Shown here: positions 44,928 to 56,904 of the stretch, piece after piece | How the letters are laid out: the number at the start of each line of letters is the position of its first letter | Numbering within the stretch: position 1 is the stretch's first letter | NCBI RefSeq assembly: GCF_002101595.1 | Contig: NZ_LQOM01000010.1 | Location: 1-64,000, forward strand | DNA from: Mycobacterium celatum | Lineage (GTDB): Bacteria; Actinomycetota; Actinomycetes; Mycobacteriales; Mycobacteriaceae | DNA length: 64,000 nt | Direction of reading: 5' to 3' | Translations under genes and position numbers: made by a program | Notes under the pieces: generated by a model | Told to the model about the DNA's origin: nothing | Seen by the model: the letters and a program-made list of their open reading frames with translations, nothing else | Databases searched by the model: none

Positions 44928-46263
44928 CCCGCGCCGGGGACGGCACCGCGCGGCGGCACTGGGTGTCGTCGCCACGCTGGTCACCTCCCTGGCACCGGGT
45001 TGCAGCCCACCACCCACTCCGTCCGCGAACGCCGCGGATCCCGGCATACGAATAGACACCCGGACGCCGCCCGGTCTGCGGGCCAAGCAGACCGTCGACA
45101 TGCTCAACTCGGACTGGCCGATCGGACCGGTCGGAGTGCGTACGCTGGCCGCACCCGACGTCGTGGAGTCGGTCGAGCACTCGATGGAAGAACTCTGGTG
45201 GGATCGTCCCTTCACCGTGGGCGGCGTCGCGATCGGCGCCGGCGCGGCCACGCTGCAGCTCATCACGTCCTACGGCGCGCGCCAAAACGTCCGCATTCAC
45301 ACTGGCGATGACACGCTGGTCGACGGGTTCGACGTCACCACGCAGTCGCCCGTCATCTCCTCCTGGCGCGACGTGGACGCCACGTTGACACGGACCGGCG
45401 CCCGGTACTCATGGCAAGTCGCCAAAGTCGACGACGGCCGCTGCGATCGCGTCGCGGGCACCAACACCGCCGAATCTCTGCCGCTGGCATCGATTTTCAA
45501 GTTGTACGTGCTCTACGCCGTGGCCCAGGCGGTCAAGGACGGTACGGTTTCCTGGGATGACCGGCTGACCGTCACCGACAAGGGCAAGGCGGTCGGTTCC
45601 GGATTGGAATTGCCGGTGGGAGCGCAGATTTCGGTCCGTACCGCCGCCGAGAAGATGATCGCCACCAGTGACAACATGGCCACCGACCTGCTGATCGGAA
45701 AGGTGGGGTCGCACGCCGTCGAGAACGCACTGGTTGCGGCCGGCCATCACGACCCGGCCAGCATGACACCATTCCCGACCATGTACGAGTTGTTCTCGGT
45801 CGCCTGGGGACAACCGGATGTGCGTGAGCAGTGGAAGCAGGCCGCCAATCCGGCGGCCCGCGCCCAGTTGCTGCAGCAGGCTAATTCCCGTGTATACCAA
45901 CCGGATCCGACGCGTGCGCACACGCCGGCATCAGAATTCGGCGCCGAATGGTATGGCAGCGCCGAGGACATCTGCCGGGTGCACGCGGCGCTGCAGGCCG
46001 GCGCGGTCGGCAAGGCCGCTCCCGTCAAGCAGATCATGTCCGCGGTGCCCGGCGTCGACTTGGACCGCCGGGTGTGGCCGTACATCGGCGCCAAAGCCGG
46101 TGGCCTGCCCGGGGACCTGACGTTCAGCTGGTATGCCGTGGACCGGACCGGCCAGCCGTGGGTGGTCAGTTTCCAGCTGAACTGGGGCCGCGACCACGGG
46201 CCGAGGGTGACCGGCTGGATGCTGCAGATCGCCAAACAGGTCTTCGGGCTGCTGCAACGCTAG
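44890..46263 (+). CDS. lpqF: Beta-lactamase-like serine hydrolase lipoprotein LpqF
   Basis: This protein, up to 457 aa, has a lipoprotein signal (LGVVATLVTSLAPGC, lipobox APGC, Cys about 38) and, from about residue 150, a class A beta-lactamase-like serine hydrolase domain. The SxxK motif is SIFK in ESLPLASIFKLYVLY, the SDN-like motif is ATSDNMATD, and the KTG-like position reads IGAKAGGLPGDL. The start is uncertain: no ATG or GTG precedes the signal peptide, only TTG at 44890 or 44902, both inside mhuD. Translation is thus probably coupled to mhuD. Confidence 0.88.
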   Translation: MCWTLPALARRHSPRRGRHRAAALGVVATLVTSLAPGCSPPPTPSANAADPGIRIDTRTPPGLRAKQTVDMLNSDWPIGPVGVRTLAAPDVVESVEHSMEELWWDRPFTVGGVAIGAGAATLQLITSYGARQNVRIHTGDDTLVDGFDVTTQSPVISSWRDVDATLTRTGARYSWQVAKVDDGRCDRVAGTNTAESLPLASIFKLYVLYAVAQAVKDGTVSWDDRLTVTDKGKAVGSGLELPVGAQISVRTAAEKMIATSDNMATDLLIGKVGSHAVENALVAAGHHDPASMTPFPTMYELFSVAWGQPDVREQWKQAANPAARAQLLQQANSRVYQPDPTRAHTPASEFGAEWYGSAEDICRVHAALQAGAVGKAAPVKQIMSAVPGVDLDRRVWPYIGAKAGGLPGDLTFSWYAVDRTGQPWVVSFQLNWGRDHGPRVTGWMLQIAKQVFGLLQR

Positions 46264-46299
46264 GCGGGCCCGTCGTCGACATGCAGCGGTGACCCGTAT

Positions 46300-46410
46300 A
46301 GCGTCTTTCGCGTAGTCATGTGACGACGAGGAAACCGGTGCATATTCCGGTGCGGTCGCGCCACTGTGACCAGCGTTCGACGCTGGAAGTCAGACCTTCT
46401 CGTCACATCG
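46300..46410 (+). promoter_or_regulatory. Cobalamin riboswitch
   Basis: The leader contains the conserved cobalamin aptamer blocks in order: GAGGAAACCGGTGC, TTCCGGTGCGGTCGC, GCCACTG (46360-46366) and a B12-box-like GGAAGTCAGACC. A closing stem pairs GTGACGA (46320-46326) with TCGTCAC (46400-46406). Downstream, GAGGA (46416-46420) pairs with TCCTC (46428-46432) directly before the GGAAGG ribosome site (46433-46438), so control of translation is likely. The hairpin loop and the aptamer share a self-complementary GCGC, a possible kissing contact. High adenosylcobalamin should switch off the transporter gene. Confidence 0.9.
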
Positions 46411-46445
46411 CGGATGAGGACGCGCAATCCTCGGAAGGCGGTCTG

Positions 46446-47522
46446 ATGTTTCCGTTGGCGTCGTCGGGCTGGACTCGCCGCGACCGAATCGAGATCGGCG
46501 TCCTGCTGGGCGTCATCGCATTGATGCATCTCGTCGGCTTCGTGACGTTGTTCATGATCATCGCGCCACGCCACTATCACGCCGGAAGCCAGATCTTCGG
46601 TGTGGGGCTGGGGCTCACCGCCTACCTGTTCGGTCTGCGGCACGCGTTCGACGCCGACCATATCGCCGCGATCGACAACACCACTCGCAAGCTGATGACC
46701 GATGGCCAAAAACCGAAATCGGTCGGGTTCTGGTTCGCCATGGGCCATTCCACCATCGTGCTGGTGATGGCGGTGCTGGTAATTGTCGGCGCCCACGCGG
46801 TCGGGGCCCTTGTCGACGGCGACTCGCCGGCCCGGCACGCGCTCGGCGTCGCCGGCACCCTGGCGTCGGGATTGTTCCTCTACCTGATCGCGATCGTCAA
46901 CATCATCGCACTGGTCGGAATCACCCGTGCTTTCGCCAAGCTTCGGCGCGGCTGCTACTCGGACGAAGAACTCGAAGCGACACTCAACGACCGCGGCCTC
47001 CTGGCCCGGCTGCTGCGCCCGGTCATGAACCGCATCCGGCGGCCGGTGCAGATCTATCCGGTCGGGCTGCTGTTCGGGCTCGGCTTCGACACCGCCACCG
47101 AGGTCGCGCTGTTGGCACTCGCCGGCAGCGGAGCGGCATCCGGTCTGCCCTGGTACGCAGTCTTGGTATTGCCGTTGTTGTTCGCAGCGGGCATGAGTCT
47201 GCTGGACACCGCCGACGGGCTGCTGATGACGGCCGCCTACGACTGGGCGTTCACGGCGCCGGTCCGCAAGATCTACTACAACCTCACCGTCACCGGGCTG
47301 TCGATCGCGGTGGCGTTGCTGATCGGGTCGATCGAGTTGGTGTCGATATTGCACGACGACCTCGGCTGGGTCGATCCGGTCAGCAATTGGATCTCCGGCA
47401 TCGACCTCAACAACGCCGGGTTGGCGATTGTCGGCCTGTTCGCCGTGACGTGGCTGGCCGCGATCGGCTACTGGAAATTAAGTCGCCGCGAAAGTGCAAC
47501 TGCCGACGCGTATTCCGAGTGA
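46446..47522 (+). CDS. NiCoT-family nickel/cobalt transporter
   Basis: This 358 aa membrane permease of the HoxN/NixA family has about eight helices. The family signature is in helix 2 (GLRHAFDADHIAAIDNTTRKL), with further motifs GFWFAMGHSTIV, GLLFGLGFDTATEVALL and LFAAGMSLLDTADG. The cobalamin riboswitch upstream indicates cobalt as the physiological substrate, for B12 synthesis. The true start is the ATG 7 bases after GGAAGG; an in-frame ATG at 46320 lies inside the aptamer and is not used. The last codons lie within a large terminator hairpin shared with clpC1. Confidence 0.93.
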   Translation: MFPLASSGWTRRDRIEIGVLLGVIALMHLVGFVTLFMIIAPRHYHAGSQIFGVGLGLTAYLFGLRHAFDADHIAAIDNTTRKLMTDGQKPKSVGFWFAMGHSTIVLVMAVLVIVGAHAVGALVDGDSPARHALGVAGTLASGLFLYLIAIVNIIALVGITRAFAKLRRGCYSDEELEATLNDRGLLARLLRPVMNRIRRPVQIYPVGLLFGLGFDTATEVALLALAGSGAASGLPWYAVLVLPLLFAAGMSLLDTADGLLMTAAYDWAFTAPVRKIYYNLTVTGLSIAVALLIGSIELVSILHDDLGWVDPVSNWISGIDLNNAGLAIVGLFAVTWLAAIGYWKLSRRESATADAYSE

Positions 47523-47540
47523 ATGCGTCGGCAGCTGCAC
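47494..47540. terminator. Large bidirectional hairpin terminator
   Basis: A 16-bp inverted repeat with 15 pairs matched (GTGCAACTGCCGACGC / GCGTCGGCAGCTGCAC) surrounds a 15-base loop. The transporter stop codon (47520-47522) lies in the loop, so the left arm is coding. The convergent clpC1 ends 16 bases to the right. It can terminate both transcripts. Confidence 0.8.
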
Positions 47541-47556
47541 CCTCGACGGACGTGGC

Positions 47557-50112
<2,556 letters not shown>

Positions 50113-50296
50113 TGGCGGTTACCTGCTCTCCCTCACCATCGGTACTGCGGCGGGCTTTAGGACGGTCCCTGCGTACCTGCCATCCACTGTAATGGGCGGC
50201 CGGCCGGGCTTCCTACCTCACGGTCGGCCGCACCACAGCGACACCAATGGAACGCGGTAAATCGCCGAAACGTTTCCCGCGCTACCGGGTGATCAG

Positions 50297-50311
50297 TTCG
50301 CCACCAGCGAA
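50297..50311. promoter_or_regulatory. ClgR-box candidate upstream of clpC1
   Basis: TTCGCcaccaGCGAA is a perfect 5-bp-arm palindrome with the CGC-N5-GCG core reported for the Clp gene regulator ClgR. It sits 185 bases upstream of the clpC1 ATG, between clpC1 and lsr2 and oriented suitably for clpC1 control. ClgR is known to activate clpC1 in actinobacteria. Confidence 0.55.
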
Positions 50312-50324
50312 AGCGTTAGCAGCC

Positions 50325-50660
50325 TTAGGTGGCCGCGTGGAATGCGTCGATGACATCGGCCGGGATGCGGCCCCGGGTCGACACGTTGTGCCCGTTGCGG
50401 CGAGCCCATTCCCGGATCGCAGCGCTCTGTTCGCGGTCGATGGCCCCCCGCCCGCGCCCCGAGGAACGTCCGCGCCGACGGCCACCGACACGACGGCCGG
50501 CGTCAACCCATTTCTTCAGGTCGCTACGCAGTTTGTTGGCATTCTTGCTTGAAAGATCAATCTCATAGGTCACTCCGTCGAGCCCGAATTCGACGGTTTC
50601 GTCGGCGGCGCCCTCACCGTCGAAATCATCGACCAAGGTGACGGTCACTTTCTTCGCCAT
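50325..50660 (-). CDS. lsr2: Nucleoid-associated silencer Lsr2
   Basis: Lsr2 (111 aa) is the H-NS-like protein of mycobacteria: it bridges AT-rich DNA and silences acquired genes. The N-terminal dimerisation/oligomerisation domain spans [16 protein letters not shown] to about residue 60. A basic linker ([13 protein letters not shown]) follows, and the C-terminal DNA-binding domain has the RGR minor-groove motif ([12 protein letters not shown]). I began it at MAKKVTV; nine extra codons upstream are not conserved in the family. It lies between lysS and clpC1 as in M. tuberculosis. Confidence 0.97.
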   Translation of the reverse strand: MAKKVTVTLVDDFDGEGAADETVEFGLDGVTYEIDLSSKNANKLRSDLKKWVDAGRRVGGRRRGRSSGRGRGAIDREQSAAIREWARRNGHNVSTRGRIPADVIDAFHAAT

Positions 50661-50778
50661 TAGCTCCCTCAACTTCTTCCTGTGCACTTACTGTGCACGT
50701 CACATTGTCCGCCCCGTGGCACTAATCTGCCATAACGGTGCATGGTATTCAATACCACGACCATAGCCGCCGAGTAGT

Positions 50779-52278
50779 TCAGTTGGTGTGCGGACGAACA
50801 ATCGGGAACAAAACTGTCTCTCTAATTGACAGGCCAGTCAAAGCCATCAACAACCGATCGATACCCATTCCCGTTCCGGTACACGGCGGCATCGCGTACT
50901 CGAGGGCGGCCAAGAAATCCTCGTCTAGCGCCATCGCCTCGTCATCACCGGCAGCGGCCGCGCGCGCCTGCGCCGCGAACCGCTCACGCTGCACCACCGG
51001 GTCGATCAATTCGGAGTATCCGGTGGCCAGTTCGACACCGCGCAGGTATAAGTCCCATTTTTCGGTTACACCCGGGATGCTGCGGTGCTGACGGGTCAAA
51101 GGCGTTGTCTCCACCGGGAAATCCCGGACAAAGGTGGGGGCCGTAAGGCCGGCGCCGACGGTGTGCTCCCACAGTTCCTCGACCAGCTTGCCGTGTCCAT
51201 AACCGCGGTCGGCGGGTATCTCGACGCCGAGCCGGTCGGCAATGCTGAGCAAGTGCTCGACAGTGGTCTGCGGCGTGATCTCTTCACCGAGCGCGTTGGA
51301 TAGGGACGGATACATTTGTATCGAGGCCCATTCTCCGTCGATGTCATAGATACTGCCATCGGGCAACGGAAGTTGTCGGGTGCCGATCGCCTCGTCAGCC
51401 ACCTGTTGAATAAGCTCGCGGGTCACAACTGCCGAATCGTCATAGGTTCCATACGCCTGGTAGGTCTCCAACATGGAGAATTCCGGCGAATGTGTGGAAT
51501 CGGCTCCTTCGTTTCGGAACACGCGATTAAGTTCGAACACCTTGTCAAACCCGCCGACGACACAACGCTTGAGGAAGAGTTCCGGCGCGATCCGCAGGTA
51601 GAGATCGATGTCGAGCGCATTGGAGTGTGTGACGAACGGCCGAGCCGCCGCGCCGCCGGCCAATGTCTGCAACATCGGCGTCTCGACCTCGAGAAAGCCG
51701 CGTTGTTCGAGTGCGGTGCGTATCGCGCGGACGACGGCAATTCGCTGGCGTGCCACGGTGCGGGCCTGCGGGCGGACGATCAGGTCGACGTAGCGTTGCC
51801 GCACCCGCGACTCTTCGTTCATTTCTTTGTGCGCAACCGGCAGCGGTCGCAACGCCTTGGACGCCATGTGCCAGGAATCGCCGAGCACCGATAACTCACC
51901 GCGCCGTGAGCTGATCACTTCACCGTGCACAAAGACGATGTCGCCGATGTCGACGTCGGTCTTCCACGCGTCGAGCGCTTCCGCGCCGACGCCCGCGAGG
52001 CTGATCATCACCTGCAGTTGGGTGCCGTCGCCCTCCTGGAGCGTCGCAAAGCACAATTTGCCCGAATTCCGGACAAAGATCACTCGTCCGGCTACGCCGA
52101 CAATGTCACCGGTGGTCGAATCGGCCGGCAGGTCGGGGTAGGCGGCCCGGATCTGGGCCAGCGTGTGGGTGCGTTCCACGACCACCGGGTAGGGGTCGTG
52201 GCCCTCCGCCAGCAGCCGAGCACGCTTGTCGCGGCGGACTCGATACTGCTCGGGAATATCCGGATCGGCGGAGTTCAC
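50779..52278 (-). CDS. lysS: Class II lysyl-tRNA synthetase
   Basis: This 499 aa synthetase charges tRNA-Lys. It has an N-terminal OB-fold anticodon-binding domain ([19 protein letters not shown]) and a class II catalytic core with motif 2 ([18 protein letters not shown]) and motif 3 ([15 protein letters not shown]). A GTG start is used. It follows coaX by 24 bases on the same strand, so panC-panD-coaX-lysS may be one transcript. Confidence 0.96.
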   Translation of the reverse strand: MNSADPDIPEQYRVRRDKRARLLAEGHDPYPVVVERTHTLAQIRAAYPDLPADSTTGDIVGVAGRVIFVRNSGKLCFATLQEGDGTQLQVMISLAGVGAEALDAWKTDVDIGDIVFVHGEVISSRRGELSVLGDSWHMASKALRPLPVAHKEMNEESRVRQRYVDLIVRPQARTVARQRIAVVRAIRTALEQRGFLEVETPMLQTLAGGAAARPFVTHSNALDIDLYLRIAPELFLKRCVVGGFDKVFELNRVFRNEGADSTHSPEFSMLETYQAYGTYDDSAVVTRELIQQVADEAIGTRQLPLPDGSIYDIDGEWASIQMYPSLSNALGEEITPQTTVEHLLSIADRLGVEIPADRGYGHGKLVEELWEHTVGAGLTAPTFVRDFPVETTPLTRQHRSIPGVTEKWDLYLRGVELATGYSELIDPVVQRERFAAQARAAAAGDDEAMALDEDFLAALEYAMPPCTGTGMGIDRLLMALTGLSIRETVLFPIVRPHTN

Positions 52279-52302
52279 GACGTGCCAGCTTAAAACAGCC
52301 CG

Positions 52303-53127
52303 TTAGCGGGCGGTCTTGAGCCGTCCGCGCTGGCTGTCGCGGTTGCGTTCGAACACCAACCGCAGCCCGTGCAGGGTGAGGTGCTGGTCGTAGTCGTCGA
52401 CACAGTGCAACTCGGGCAGCAGCAGCGGCGCGGTGTGCCCGGTTGCTACAACCGTGACCTGGTTTCCTGGGCCGCCGGCGAAACCCTCCACGTCGTCGCG
52501 GATGCGGCCGACCAGACCGTCGACCAGCCCGGCGAAGCCGAACACCGCGCCGGCCTGCATGCACTCGACGGTGTTCTTGCCGACCACCGAACGCGGACGG
52601 GACAGCTCGACCCGCCGCAACGCCGCCGAGCGGGCCGCAGCGGCGTCGGACGACACCTGCACGCCCGGCGCGATCGCCCCGCCGAGGAATTCACCTTTGG
52701 CCGACACCACGTCCACACAGATCGACGAACCGAAGTCGATCACGATTGCCGCCGACCCGTATTTCTGAAATGCCGCCAGGCAGTTCACAATCCGGTCGGC
52801 GCCGACTTCTTTGGGGTTGTCGACCAGCAGCGGGATGCCGGTGCGCACTCCGGGCTCGATCAGCACGTTGGGCACCGACGGCCAGTACTGGCCGAGCATG
52901 ACCCGTACCTCGTGCAGCACCGACGGGACCGTGGACAGCGCGGCGGCGCCGGTGAGCCGCTCCGAATCGTCGCCGATCAGGCCGTCGATGGTCAGCGCCA
53001 GCTCATCGGCCGTCGCTTCGGCCTCGGTGCGGATGCGCCACTGCTGCACCACCTTCGCGTGCTCTTTGGATCCGGAGAGCAGCCCGACGACGGTGTGCGT
53101 ATTGCGGACGTCGATTGCGAGGAGCAC
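52303..53127 (-). CDS. coaX: Type III pantothenate kinase CoaX
   Basis: CoaX (274 aa) belongs to the ASKHA fold. Motifs are the phosphate loop [29 protein letters not shown] and the [24 protein letters not shown] block. In M. tuberculosis the active pantothenate kinase is CoaA, and CoaX is not essential, so redundancy is likely. A GTG start lies 2 bases after the panD stop, directly continuing the pantothenate cluster. Confidence 0.93.
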   Translation of the reverse strand: MLLAIDVRNTHTVVGLLSGSKEHAKVVQQWRIRTEAEATADELALTIDGLIGDDSERLTGAAALSTVPSVLHEVRVMLGQYWPSVPNVLIEPGVRTGIPLLVDNPKEVGADRIVNCLAAFQKYGSAAIVIDFGSSICVDVVSAKGEFLGGAIAPGVQVSSDAAAARSAALRRVELSRPRSVVGKNTVECMQAGAVFGFAGLVDGLVGRIRDDVEGFAGGPGNQVTVVATGHTAPLLLPELHCVDDYDQHLTLHGLRLVFERNRDSQRGRLKTAR

Positions 53128-53129
53128 GA

Positions 53130-53537
53130 CTACCGCGGGGAGAGCAGGTCGGATGCGTCGTCGGGCACGAACGCCGGGTCGTGCCCCAGGTCAACCTGGC
53201 GATTGGCGGCGTCGACGAACACGATCCGCGGCTGGTAGGTGCGGGCCTCGGCGTCATCCATCGTGGCGTAGGCGATCAGGATCACCAGGTCGCCGGGATG
53301 CACGAGATGCGCTGCGGCGCCGTTGATTCCGATCACACCGCTGCCGCGCTCCCCGGTGATGGCGTAGGTGACCAGCCGGGCGCCGTTGTCGATGTCGACG
53401 ATGGTCACCTGCTCGCCCTCGAGCAGGTCTGCGGCGTCCATCAAGTCGGCGTCGATGGTCACCGAGCCGACGTAGTGCAGGTCGGCTTGCGTGACGGTAG
53501 CCCGGTGGATCTTCGACTTGAGCATTGTCCGTAACAT
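53130..53537 (-). CDS. panD: Aspartate 1-decarboxylase precursor PanD
   Basis: PanD (135 aa) makes beta-alanine from aspartate. It self-cleaves between Gly24 and Ser25 ([10 protein letters not shown]) to form the pyruvoyl cofactor. Other active-site residues are Lys9 ([10 protein letters not shown]), Tyr58 region ([15 protein letters not shown]) and [11 protein letters not shown]. The ATG shares a base with the panC stop (TGATG), with GGAGG inside the end of panC as ribosome site. The C-terminal tail beyond the core, linked to pyrazinamide response in M. tuberculosis, is present (to [10 protein letters not shown]). Confidence 0.96.
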   Translation of the reverse strand: MLRTMLKSKIHRATVTQADLHYVGSVTIDADLMDAADLLEGEQVTIVDIDNGARLVTYAITGERGSGVIGINGAAAHLVHPGDLVILIAYATMDDAEARTYQPRIVFVDAANRQVDLGHDPAFVPDDASDLLSPR

Positions 53538-54451
53538 CAGTTCCTCCAGCATGTTTCGAGTCGACCGTCGGCGCCGACTGTGCTTCCTATTTCTATGGCG
53601 ATGTTGTCGAGAAGTCTGGTTGGGCCCAGCCGGGCGGCGACCAGCAGCCTGGCCGGCCCGTGGGCCGGTGTGGGCCCGAGCGCCGGATCACGCAGTTGCA
53701 GATAGTCGACGTCGATGCTGGGCACCGCAGACAGCACCGCACGAGCCGCCGCCAGCGCGGCCTCGGCCCCGGCCGGCGCGGCATGCATGCCGGCCAACAG
53801 CGCCGCTGAGAGCGTGCTTGCGAGTTCCCGCTGCGCCGGGTCGAGGTAGCGGTTGCGGGAAGACATTGCCAGCCCGTCGTTTTCGCGCACGATCGGTACA
53901 CCTACTACCCGCACATCGATATTCAGGTCGGCGACCATCTGCCGGACCAGCACGAGTTGCTGATAGTCCTTCTCGCCGAAGAAGATCCGGTCGGGGTGCA
54001 CGATCTGCAGCAGTTTCAGTACTACGGTCAACATCCCGGCGAAATGCGTTGGGCGCGCGGCACCTTCGAGCTCGGCGCCCAGCGGACCGGGCTGCACTGC
54101 GGTACGCGGCCCGTCGGGATACATCGCAGCGACGGTCGGGGTGAAGGCCACCTCGACCCCTTCGCCGCGCAGCAGCGCCAGGTCGTCGTCGAGGACGCGC
54201 GGGTAGGCGTCGAGGTCTTCGCCGGCGCCGAACTGCAGTGGGTTGACGAAGATCGACACCACGACCACCGCGCCGGGCACCCGTTTGGCCGCCCGGACCA
54301 GCGCCAGGTGGCCGTCGTGCAACGCGCCCATCGTGGGCACCAGCATCACCCGCCGGCCGGTGTGGCGCAGCGCACGGCTGACCGCGGCCACGTCATCGGG
54401 TGCGGCATAGACGTTGAGCTCGCCTGCGCTGAATTTCGGTGTCGTCTTCAT
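53537..54451 (-). CDS. panC: Pantothenate synthetase PanC
   Basis: PanC (304 aa) joins pantoate and beta-alanine with ATP. The HIGH-like motif is [16 protein letters not shown], the pantoate/ATP region is [16 protein letters not shown], and the KMSKS-like region is [15 protein letters not shown]. The ATG overlaps the stop of the DUF2520 protein gene (ATGA), and the stop overlaps panD. The order DUF2520-panC-panD-coaX makes a compact vitamin B5/CoA unit. Confidence 0.96.
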   Translation of the reverse strand: MKTTPKFSAGELNVYAAPDDVAAVSRALRHTGRRVMLVPTMGALHDGHLALVRAAKRVPGAVVVVSIFVNPLQFGAGEDLDAYPRVLDDDLALLRGEGVEVAFTPTVAAMYPDGPRTAVQPGPLGAELEGAARPTHFAGMLTVVLKLLQIVHPDRIFFGEKDYQQLVLVRQMVADLNIDVRVVGVPIVRENDGLAMSSRNRYLDPAQRELASTLSAALLAGMHAAPAGAEAALAAARAVLSAVPSIDVDYLQLRDPALGPTPAHGPARLLVAARLGPTRLLDNIAIEIGSTVGADGRLETCWRN

Positions 54452-55335
54452 TGCGCCAGCACCTCGAATACGTCGGCGGGGGCGTGCGCCCGCTCGGCGG
54501 TACGCAGGGCGTTGACCCGATACGCCTGGGCGAGCTGCGGGTCGACCGCGGCCAGCGCGTCCAGGTGGGCGACCAGCGCGTCGGCGTCACCGCGCGCGAC
54601 CGGCCCGGTGAGCGCGGCCTGACCACGCTGCAGGGTGTTCTCCAGCGCCGCCCGGGCCAGCGGCCCAAGAACGCGTTCGGCGACGCCGTCGGGGTCGTCG
54701 AGGCCGAGTTCGCCGGGCAGCGCGGCCCGAAGCGCGTCCAGCGCGTCGCCGAGCACCGTGACGACATGGTTGGCGGCGTGGGCCAGCGCGGCGTGATACA
54801 GCGGGCGGGCCTCTTCGCGGACCCGGAACGGCTCGCCGCCGATCTCCAAAACCAGCGACTCGGCGATCGCGTAGCCGACCTCGTCGGCCGCGGTGATCCC
54901 GAAGCAGGCGTCGGACAGCCGGGCGATGTCCTCGTCGGATCCGGTGAACGTCATCGCCGGGTGAATTGCGAGCGGGGCGCAGTCGGTCAGGGGCGCCAGC
55001 ACACCGACGCCGTTGGCGCCGGATGTGTGGGCGACGATCGTGCCGGGCCGCACCGCCGAAGTGGCGGCCAAACCGGACACCAGCCCGGGTAATTCGGTGT
55101 CGGGCACCGCCAATAGCAGCAGTTCGGCGCTGCCGGCCACGTCGGGGACGGGGAAGATCGGGGTGTCAGGCAGCCGCCGCTCCGCCCGCTCCCGCGATGC
55201 CCGGGAGATGGCGCTGCACGCCACCACGACATGGTCGACGCGCTCCAGCGCGACGCCTAACGCGGTGCCCACCCGGCCCGCGGAGATGATTCCCACCTTG
55301 AGCCGGGCCGGGCGCAATCCGTCGAACTGCACCAT
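54448..55335 (-). CDS. Rossmann-fold/DUF2520 oxidoreductase-like protein (Rv3603c type)
   Basis: This 295 aa protein has an N-terminal NAD(P)-binding Rossmann domain ([19 protein letters not shown], about residues 13-31) and a helical DUF2520-type C-terminal domain ([20 protein letters not shown]), the layout of ketopantoate reductase-like enzymes. It overlaps panC by 4 bases. From context I infer a role in making pantoate, possibly as a ketopantoate reductase, but a regulatory or other reductase role is possible. I began it at [12 protein letters not shown]; six codons upstream are also open. Confidence 0.85.
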   Translation of the reverse strand: MVQFDGLRPARLKVGIISAGRVGTALGVALERVDHVVVACSAISRASRERAERRLPDTPIFPVPDVAGSAELLLLAVPDTELPGLVSGLAATSAVRPGTIVAHTSGANGVGVLAPLTDCAPLAIHPAMTFTGSDEDIARLSDACFGITAADEVGYAIAESLVLEIGGEPFRVREEARPLYHAALAHAANHVVTVLGDALDALRAALPGELGLDDPDGVAERVLGPLARAALENTLQRGQAALTGPVARGDADALVAHLDALAAVDPQLAQAYRVNALRTAERAHAPADVFEVLAQ

Positions 55336-55451
55336 CGCAGACGACCCTCGCAAGTTCCTTGGTTCGTTCCAGTCCCGCGTGGCGGGTACCGGACGGTCAC
55401 GAAGACTTTACCTGGTGGACGATCTTCGCCGCGACGTGGCGTTCGCCACGC

Positions 55452-56840
55452 TCACTCTTCGCGGCGCCGGCGCCGGCCGCCTCCGGTCGGGGTGGCCTGC
55501 AGCCGCGCCAGCAGCTCGGCGACCGATTGGCCACCGGTTTGCGGGCCGTCGACGTCCGCCGCTTCGGCGCTGCGGTGCCGGGCCGCGGGCTGCGGCGGCG
55601 ACGACATCACCGGCGCCGCGTGCGACGGCTCCGATGCCGGCTCCGGGTTGCTGTCCGCGGAGTGCCGGGCCCGCGCGCGGCGACCCGAATCGCCGTACCG
55701 CCAACCGGGTTCGGTTTCTTTGGGCTGACTTGGCCCGGGCTCGGACGAGCTGGAGTGCCGGCCTCGCCGCTCGGCGGGCGGCGGTGTGGCCAGCGTGGGC
55801 TCGCGGACAACGGTGTCCTCGGTTGCGGCATTGCCGTCCGGGCGTGCGCCGGCCCAATGGCTGCCGGGCGTGCTGGGCGTGCTGGGCGGCGACCATTGCC
55901 GCTCGGAGGCGACGGGCTGCCAGTCGGTGGCCGATGGCGGCTGAGCGGGCTGCGGCTCCGGCGGGGGAGCCGGGGGCGGTGGTTCGGGAGCGGGTGGCGG
56001 CGGCTCGTAATAACGACGGGCGCGTGGTTGCGGCGGGGGCTCGTATCGCTCTTGCGGCGCCCAGCCGCTGCTCTGCGTCTGCCGCTCCGGCGGCGCCCAG
56101 CGGCCGGGCGACGGCTGCTGATCTGGCGCTGGCCGACCTGCTCGCTCGGGCTGCTGCCACGGCGAGGCCCGATACGGCTCGGCATGGTCAAACCGCTCGG
56201 CGGGACGGTACGCCTCGGCTCCCTGGTAGCTCGGCGGCGGCACCAGCGGTTCCTCCGGCACGTCGATGATCGCGCTGTCGTCGCTGCCGGCAGAGGGCTC
56301 TTCCGCGCGGACCGACGCGACCCGATTGACGGGGCTCTCGCTCTCCCGGTCCCACTCGCTGAAGCCGCGCACTGTCGTGCGCTCGGTCTCCAGCGCCGGG
56401 CGGTGGTTCAGGTCGGTGTCGAAGAGGATCTCGAGGTTGGTGCGCAGCGCGGACAGCTCGGCACGCAGCGCCGCCACCTCGTCGGCGGCCTGGGCGCGCA
56501 GTTCGGACGCCAGCTCGCGGCGCAGCTGGGACTCCACTGTCAGCTCGTATTCGCGGCGCGCCGAGATCTCTCGGTCCAACTGCAGGTCGTAGACGAGCTT
56601 GAGGTCCCGTACCCGCGCCTGATCCACATCGCTTTGCCGGCGGTAGATCACCGACACGAATGCGGCGACGACGGCGGCCCACAGCGCCAGGATCACCGCG
56701 AGTTTGAGAAGCTCCACCCGGTTGGTGAAAACCAACGCGGAACTGGCCCCGATGGCGAGCACCAGCAACGCCGTCAACAGCAGCCAACCCGGCCTGCGGC
56801 CGCCGCGCCGGACCCGGGCGCCGCGGGACAGAACGGTCAT
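55452..56840 (-). CDS. Membrane protein with coiled coil and Pro/Arg-rich tail (Rv3604c type)
   Basis: This 462 aa protein of unknown function has two adjacent N-terminal membrane helices (about 15-35 and 45-65), a likely coiled coil (about 75-145, REYELTVESQLRRELASEL), and a long, low-complexity tail rich in Pro, Arg and Ser (about 200-462) ending in GGGRRRRREE. The tail repeats short PPPAP/EPPPP patterns. It resembles the DUF6779 layout. It lies between the folate genes and the pantothenate genes, as in M. tuberculosis. The start is the ATG of MTVLSRGARVRR. Confidence 0.82.
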   Translation of the reverse strand: MTVLSRGARVRRGGRRPGWLLLTALLVLAIGASSALVFTNRVELLKLAVILALWAAVVAAFVSVIYRRQSDVDQARVRDLKLVYDLQLDREISARREYELTVESQLRRELASELRAQAADEVAALRAELSALRTNLEILFDTDLNHRPALETERTTVRGFSEWDRESESPVNRVASVRAEEPSAGSDDSAIIDVPEEPLVPPPSYQGAEAYRPAERFDHAEPYRASPWQQPERAGRPAPDQQPSPGRWAPPERQTQSSGWAPQERYEPPPQPRARRYYEPPPPAPEPPPPAPPPEPQPAQPPSATDWQPVASERQWSPPSTPSTPGSHWAGARPDGNAATEDTVVREPTLATPPPAERRGRHSSSSEPGPSQPKETEPGWRYGDSGRRARARHSADSNPEPASEPSHAAPVMSSPPQPAARHRSAEAADVDGPQTGGQSVAELLARLQATPTGGGRRRRREE

Positions 56841-56904
56841 GGCCCGACTGTACCGGGCCGAGGTCATTGCGCGTGTCGCCGCACTCCGGCGATTCTCGGG
56901 CGCG

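Noticed and set aside
46320..46445. Upstream ATG extending the NiCoT transporter by 42 residues
   Set aside because: This ATG lies in the closing stem of the cobalamin riboswitch and the extra residues are not membrane- or family-like; the ATG after GGAAGG is preferred.
52106..52564. 152-codon minus-strand frame between lysS and coaX
   Set aside because: It overlaps both genes in another frame and has no motif; only 24 bases actually separate the two genes.
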